DNA of 17,704 bases from Candidatus Bathyarchaeota archaeon (GTDB taxonomy: Archaea; Thermoproteota; Bathyarchaeia; Bathyarchaeales; Bathyarchaeaceae). Shown piece by piece: positions 14,958 through 17,704 of this stretch (the first letter of the stretch is position 1; each line of letters opens with the position of its first letter). The notes below the pieces were generated by a model. The model worked only from the letters and a program-made list of their open reading frames with translations. It was not told where the DNA came from and ran no database searches. Position numbers and translations under genes: made by a program. The stretch lies in NCBI GenBank assembly GCA_026967815.1, contig JAPUUO010000018.1, forward strand, positions 1-17,704. The letters are read 5' to 3'.

Positions 14958-15012
14958 CTGATGACTAGCGGAGCTTCCCTATAGTGGAAGGTTCTTGAAA
15001 AGTAGTCATCAG
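14958..15012. repeat. Nested inverted repeat after the ferredoxin gene
   Basis: CTGATGACTA (14958-14967) and TAGTCATCAG (15003-15012) are perfect 10-base reverse complements. Inside them CTTCC (14974-14978) pairs with GGAAG (14986-14990) around a 7-nt loop. The outer arm begins 4 bases after the ferredoxin stop codon. No T tract follows it, so it is not a standard hairpin terminator. It could stabilise or process the transcript 3' end, form a structured leader for the downstream MoaD-like gene, or be a very small mobile-element remnant. I see no second copy in the window. Confidence 0.55.
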
Positions 15013-15160
15013 AAGGTTTCTGTCTGTCAGCCCGAGGAAATGAGTTGGATGTAGGCTATACTATTACCTGCAGGCAAGAGTGAAATACTTGGCTTTCTCA
15101 GAATATTGTGAAAAATAAGCTCTCAACAAAAGAGCGAAATCAAGCTTGAGGATCTAGGAA

Positions 15161-15451
15161 ATGAAGAAAGTCAGAGTTCAATATTTAGGGTTAATTAAAA
15201 ACCTTATAGGCAAACGCGAAGACAGTTTTGAACTTGAAGATGACGCTTCACTGTCGGAATTATTAAACAGAATAGCTGGAGTCTATGGTGAACCATTCCA
15301 GAAAGAAGTTTACGAACCAGGGCAAAAAGATGTAAAAATGGGTTTCGTTGCAACTGTAAACGGCGTTTTGATTGGGCAACTAAGAGGAGTGGACACACAA
15401 CTAAACAACGGAGATAACATCATATTGATGTCGCTCATGACGGGGGGTTAG
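15161..15451 (+). CDS. MoaD/ThiS-like sulfur carrier protein
   Basis: The 96 residues have a ubiquitin-like fold of the MoaD/ThiS/SAMP family. The first strand is KVRVQYLGLIKNLIGKRED, a helix is formed by SLSELLNRIAG, and NNGDNIILMSLMTGG ends in the diagnostic Gly-Gly that is adenylated and thiocarboxylated. Sulfur from MoaD goes into molybdopterin, so a role in making the tungsten-pterin of the adjacent AOR fits. In archaea such proteins can also act as SAMP-type protein modifiers or in tRNA thiolation. A long insert (KEVYEPGQKDVKMG) before the last strands is common in archaeal MoaD forms. ATG 15161 follows GAGGAT at 15148-15153 with 7 nt spacing. It is separated from the ferredoxin gene by 207 bp and may have its own promoter (AAAATAAG near 15112). 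Confidence 0.87.
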   Translation: MKKVRVQYLGLIKNLIGKREDSFELEDDASLSELLNRIAGVYGEPFQKEVYEPGQKDVKMGFVATVNGVLIGQLRGVDTQLNNGDNIILMSLMTGG

Positions 15452-15632
15452 ACCACCCTAAGGCTCGCACCTTGATTTCTCTTTCTGCCAGTTTCTGTGA
15501 CCGATGAACTCAGCAAGAACATGTTTTCTTCTACTACAGCAAGCAGAAGTGTCGCCAAACAAAAAGAACCTGTTAGGTCTCTTAGGTGATCCTCTCTCTA
15601 ATATAAAGCAGCAACCGGACAAGCATCACAAA

Positions 15633-15640
15633 AGTTATAG
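15633..15640 (+). promoter_or_regulatory. TATA-like box for the M24 peptidase gene
   Basis: AGTTATAG would give a start near 15661 and a leader of about 20 nt with GAGG at 15670-15673. An alternative is TAATATAAAG at 15598-15607. The rest of the 229-bp gap (15452-15680) shows no gene. Confidence 0.35.
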
Positions 15641-15680
15641 TTTGACTCATAACAAGTAGACTAAGAAATGAGGAATCATC

Positions 15681-16745
15681 TTGCGAGGTCGAATCCAAGC
15701 CCTAAAAAACTCTTTTAAAAAGGCAAAAATAGACGGATACATTGTTGCAGGTGAGACGAACATCTTCTACTTTACCAATGCTGTGGGTGCAACACGGCTG
15801 CTAGTCCCAGCAGAAGGCGAAAACGTCCTCTACGTTCGTGGGGTCAACTATGACGCGGTGAAGGAAACGGCGAGAGGATGCCGAGTTGATCTGGTGAAAC
15901 CGGGCGAAGACATCGACAAGAAGGTTGCTGTGCTTATCAAGAAACTCAAACTAAAATGCGTCGGGTATGATACACTCGATTCTTCTGTCTACTTGAAACT
16001 AAAGAAGGCTCTGAAGGAAACAGGACTAAAGGCTATGAACCAACTGGTCTGGGAATTGCGGAAAATCAAAGATAAAACTGAACTCGGCCATATAAAGAGG
16101 GCAGCTGAGATCACAAACGAAGGCGTAAGAAGGGCAGTTGAGGTCATTAAGCTTGGAATACGAGAATACGAAGTTGCCGCCGAAATCGAATACGCTATGC
16201 GAAAACTTGGCTCCCAAGGCGTAGCCTTCGAAACCATAGTAGCCTCAGGACCACGCTCAGCATTTCCACACGGCGGGTGCACAAACAAGAAAATTCAAAA
16301 AGGCGAATTAATTGTGCTTGATCTAGGCGCAAAATACGAGCATTACGGTGCAGATATTACACGAACCCTTCTGATCGGAAAACCTTCGCGAAAACAAGCA
16401 AAAATCTATGAAATTGTTCGGAAGGCTCAGCAAATGGCCTTTGAAAGTCTGCGCGGAGGGGTTAAAGTCAAAGATGCTGATGGCACTGCAAGAAGGATTA
16501 TTGAGCAGGCTGGTTATGGCGAATGTTTTGTCCACAGACTGGGACATGGTATCGGACTTGATACTCACGAGCCGCCAACCTTGGGCAGCGAAGCCAAAGA
16601 TCTGTTGAAGGTTGGTAATGTTGTAACGGTTGAACCAGGGGTCTACATTGGCGGTTTTGGCGGAGTCCGCATCGAAGACACCGTGCTCATACACAAGGAA
16701 AGGGCTGAAAGATTGACAAAGGCAACTTATGATTTGTGTGTTTGA
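15681..16745 (+). CDS. M24B family Xaa-Pro peptidase (dipeptidase/aminopeptidase type)
   Basis: Cytoplasmic metallopeptidase releasing residues next to proline. The 354 residues split into an N-terminal creatinase-like domain (about 1-125, with GETNIFYFTNAVG) and the pita-bread catalytic domain. The five dinuclear metal ligands are present: D214 and D225 (LDLGAKYEHYGADITRT), H289 (HRLGHGIGL), E318 (VEPGVY) and E332 (VRIEDTVL). The family also has a conserved histidine near H197 (SAFPHGG), present here. TTG 15681 follows GAGG with 7 nt spacing. It is likely a single-gene unit. Whether it is a true prolidase (dipeptides only) or an aminopeptidase P-like enzyme cannot be decided; the length and archaeal origin favour the Pyrococcus-type prolidase group. 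Confidence 0.93.
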   Translation: MRGRIQALKNSFKKAKIDGYIVAGETNIFYFTNAVGATRLLVPAEGENVLYVRGVNYDAVKETARGCRVDLVKPGEDIDKKVAVLIKKLKLKCVGYDTLDSSVYLKLKKALKETGLKAMNQLVWELRKIKDKTELGHIKRAAEITNEGVRRAVEVIKLGIREYEVAAEIEYAMRKLGSQGVAFETIVASGPRSAFPHGGCTNKKIQKGELIVLDLGAKYEHYGADITRTLLIGKPSRKQAKIYEIVRKAQQMAFESLRGGVKVKDADGTARRIIEQAGYGECFVHRLGHGIGLDTHEPPTLGSEAKDLLKVGNVVTVEPGVYIGGFGGVRIEDTVLIHKERAERLTKATYDLCV

Positions 16746-16802
16746 GCAGTGGCTGTAGAATCCCATATCTAGAAAGTTATTAATATCGCTGAAGAGAAGC
16801 TG

Positions 16803-16916
16803 ATGACGAATATTATGGAGAGGTTTGCTACAGCCCTGTTTATGAAGAGGGCGCGTGCGGTTTCTATTAAGGAAATAGGTTATATCAATCCGGGAATTCA
16901 CGAAAGCCGCTTATAA
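16803..16916 (+). CDS. Possible 37-residue small protein upstream of a hypothetical gene
   Basis: ATG 16803 opens a 37-codon frame ending in TAA at 16914-16916, two bases before the ATG at 16919. The product begins MTNIMERFATALFMKRARAV and is basic, with no known domain. A TATA-like GTTATTAATAT at 16776-16786 would place transcription almost at the ATG, so a leaderless gene is conceivable. Against it, there is no ribosome-binding site, the length is within chance, and another TATA-like sequence at 16879-16886 inside the frame could serve the next gene. Confidence 0.22.
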   Translation: MTNIMERFATALFMKRARAVSIKEIGYINPGIHESRL

Positions 16917-16957
16917 CTATGAATGCAATATTATTAACCAGAGTTGGGGTCGCCTTC

Positions 16958-17320
16958 ATGGTTGAGATTATATGTCGTTGTCCCAAGAAACTGATTATTT
17001 TGGAGTGCACTCGCTATCCGTCTCGGGATGACCTCGCTAAGACCATTGCAGTGCTTATCAGAACTGGCAATATGACGGTGTTGAAATGGGCTGAAGGTGT
17101 TGCATTCTCTTACACGGATGTACCGCCAGCAACAGAGAACCTGACCAACGACTTCCTTCAAGGGCGAATGTACTGGTCAGACGTGATATATGCGGCTATG
17201 CCAGAATACAAACCGGTAATAAGAATCGGCACTATGGACGTCCCGGTGATAGATGTCACACCAAACTCGTTTCTGCGCCAAGTCGCCAAATGGTTGAAAC
17301 AACACAAACACGAAGAATGA
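16958..17320 (+). CDS. Hypothetical protein, 120 residues
   Basis: I do not recognise this protein. From ATG 16958 it begins MVEIICRCPKKLIILECTRY and contains three cysteines in the first 27 residues (IICRCPKK and ILEC). That could hint at a metal site but does not form a standard motif. No transmembrane segment or signal peptide is visible; the rest is mixed alpha/beta-like and ends in a basic helix (SFLRQVAKWLKQHKH). ATG 16919 gives 13 extra residues with no ribosome-binding site, whereas GGGGT lies 8 nt before 16958. A TATA-like box at 16879-16886 fits either. The gene lies next to a tRNA gene on the other strand, and nothing in the context points to a role. Confidence 0.65.
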   Translation: MVEIICRCPKKLIILECTRYPSRDDLAKTIAVLIRTGNMTVLKWAEGVAFSYTDVPPATENLTNDFLQGRMYWSDVIYAAMPEYKPVIRIGTMDVPVIDVTPNSFLRQVAKWLKQHKHEE

Positions 17321-17388
17321 CTGTGCCAAGCGGTTTGAACAACGGTAGCATCGATGTTATGAAGTCTCTGCGTAAATGTACAAAAGCT

Positions 17389-17496
17389 TGGTGGGCCCGA
17401 AGGGATTTGAACCCTTGACCATTCCCCGAATGTAAGCGTCGCTCACATTCAACAGGTTATGAGCCTGTCGCTCCAACCAGGCTGAGCTACGGGCCC
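17389..17496 (-). tRNA. tRNA with CAT anticodon (elongator Met or Ile2), variable region interrupted
   Basis: The minus strand folds as a tRNA. The acceptor GGGCCCG (17490-17496) pairs with CGGGCCC (17393-17399). The D stem is GCTC/GAGC. The anticodon stem ACAGG/CCTGT surrounds loop CTCATAA, with the CAT anticodon at 17459-17461. The T stem AAGGG/CCCTT surrounds TTCAAAT, and discriminator A is followed by an encoded CCA (17389-17391). It is not the initiator: position 1-72 is G-C and the anticodon stem lacks three consecutive G-C pairs. Elongator Met and lysidine/agmatidine-type Ile2 cannot be separated by eye; the GGGCCCG acceptor leans towards Ile2. Between the anticodon and T stems are 35 nt (17417-17451) instead of about 5. 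About 30 of these (roughly 17422-17451) are probably an intron. Removing them gives a normal 75-nt tRNA with variable loop TGGTC. Confidence 0.88.
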
Positions 17497-17556
17497 TTTA
17501 TTCATAATATTCGGATTCTCAATTCTCATTTAAGGATTTTCTGTATCTCTATTATG

Positions 17557-17704
17557 CTATTTGCTTTTTGTAAACCATTTTTCCAGTTCTGTCTGCTTCA
17601 TGCTCGCATAAAACTTTTTCATTCTTTGAATGACAGTTTCGACTCGTTGGCGGGAGAAGTCTCGTTGACCGCAGAGGAAATCCATGAGCCCATCTTCATG
17701 TAAG
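17557..17704 (-). CDS. fen: Flap endonuclease 1, C-terminal fragment
   Basis: The last 48 codons of a gene running off the right edge, with the stop at 17557-17559. The reading LMDFLCGQRDFSRQRVETVI matches the conserved FEN-1/XPG C-terminal segment (FLxxxxFxxxRV). Then come KKFYASMKQ and the PCNA-interacting motif QTELEKWF (QxxLxxWF) at 17572-17595, and a basic tail. FEN-1 removes 5' flaps during Okazaki-fragment maturation and repair, and the PIP motif ties it to PCNA. The catalytic domain is outside the window. It sits upstream of the tRNA gene on the same strand, with about 60 bp between them. Confidence 0.88.
   Translation of the reverse strand, partial: LHEDGLMDFLCGQRDFSRQRVETVIQRMKKFYASMKQTELEKWFTKSK

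Noticed and set aside
16798..16806. CTGATGA followed by more sequence, considered as a box C of a C/D guide RNA; the same heptamer occurs at 14958
   Set aside because: No CTGA box D or D' at the needed spacing, and the first position is C instead of a purine.
1..17704. CRISPR arrays, transposases, integrases, toxin-antitoxin pairs or defence genes
   Set aside because: Reading through the window showed no regularly spaced repeats and no protein with features of these classes. Gene content is mostly core metabolism and information processing.

Overview
The window is archaeal chromosome. The evidence is a group II chaperonin, RNA polymerase subunit K, Spt5, SecE, archaeal-type ribosomal proteins L1, L10, L11 and L12, glycerol-1-phosphate dehydrogenase (ether-lipid backbone), the C-terminus of a FEN-1 nuclease with a PCNA-binding motif, and TATA-like boxes in front of several genes. 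The mix of core TACK-type genes with acyl-CoA dehydrogenase, ETF, an HdrB-like fragment and an AOR/ferredoxin pair suggests an anaerobic, non-halophilic organism, perhaps of the Bathyarchaeia. That lineage is inferred from gene content and is not proven.

Layout. Positions 1-3322 are an electron-transfer block: the C-terminus of an HdrB-like protein, an acyl-CoA dehydrogenase (+), a hairpin terminator, then etfB-etfA (-) converging on it. Positions 3323-5650 run from a divergent promoter region into the thermosome, rpoK (starting inside the thermosome 3' end) and a small two-helix membrane protein. Positions 5670-8755 (-) hold a Mut7-C PIN-like protein, dihydroorotase, and glycerol-1-phosphate dehydrogenase as a separate unit. 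Positions 9063-12362 (-) are the secE-spt5-rpl11 / rpl1-rpl10-rpl12 cluster, in two apparent transcription units. The 55-residue SecE, starting at TTG, is easily missed. Positions 12583-15451 (+) hold an aldehyde ferredoxin oxidoreductase, a 16-cysteine ferredoxin, a 55-bp inverted-repeat element and a MoaD-like sulfur carrier. Positions 15681-17704 hold an M24 peptidase, an unrecognised small protein, a CAT-anticodon tRNA (-) interrupted in its variable region, and the 3' end of fen (-).

How the genes work together. Acyl-CoA dehydrogenase passes electrons to EtfAB, and the HdrB-like protein could be a further acceptor (inference). AOR oxidises aldehydes or reduces acids using ferredoxin, and the 4x[4Fe-4S] protein next to it is the likely electron conduit. 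The MoaD-like protein could supply sulfur for the pterin cofactor of AOR. The remaining genes are information processing, pyrimidine synthesis and lipid synthesis.

I found no CRISPR array, transposase, prophage or defence system. The observations most worth checking are the interrupted tRNA, the nested inverted repeat after the ferredoxin gene, an L10 without its usual C-terminal tail, an EtfA with an altered flavin-contact motif, and rpoK beginning inside the thermosome tail.
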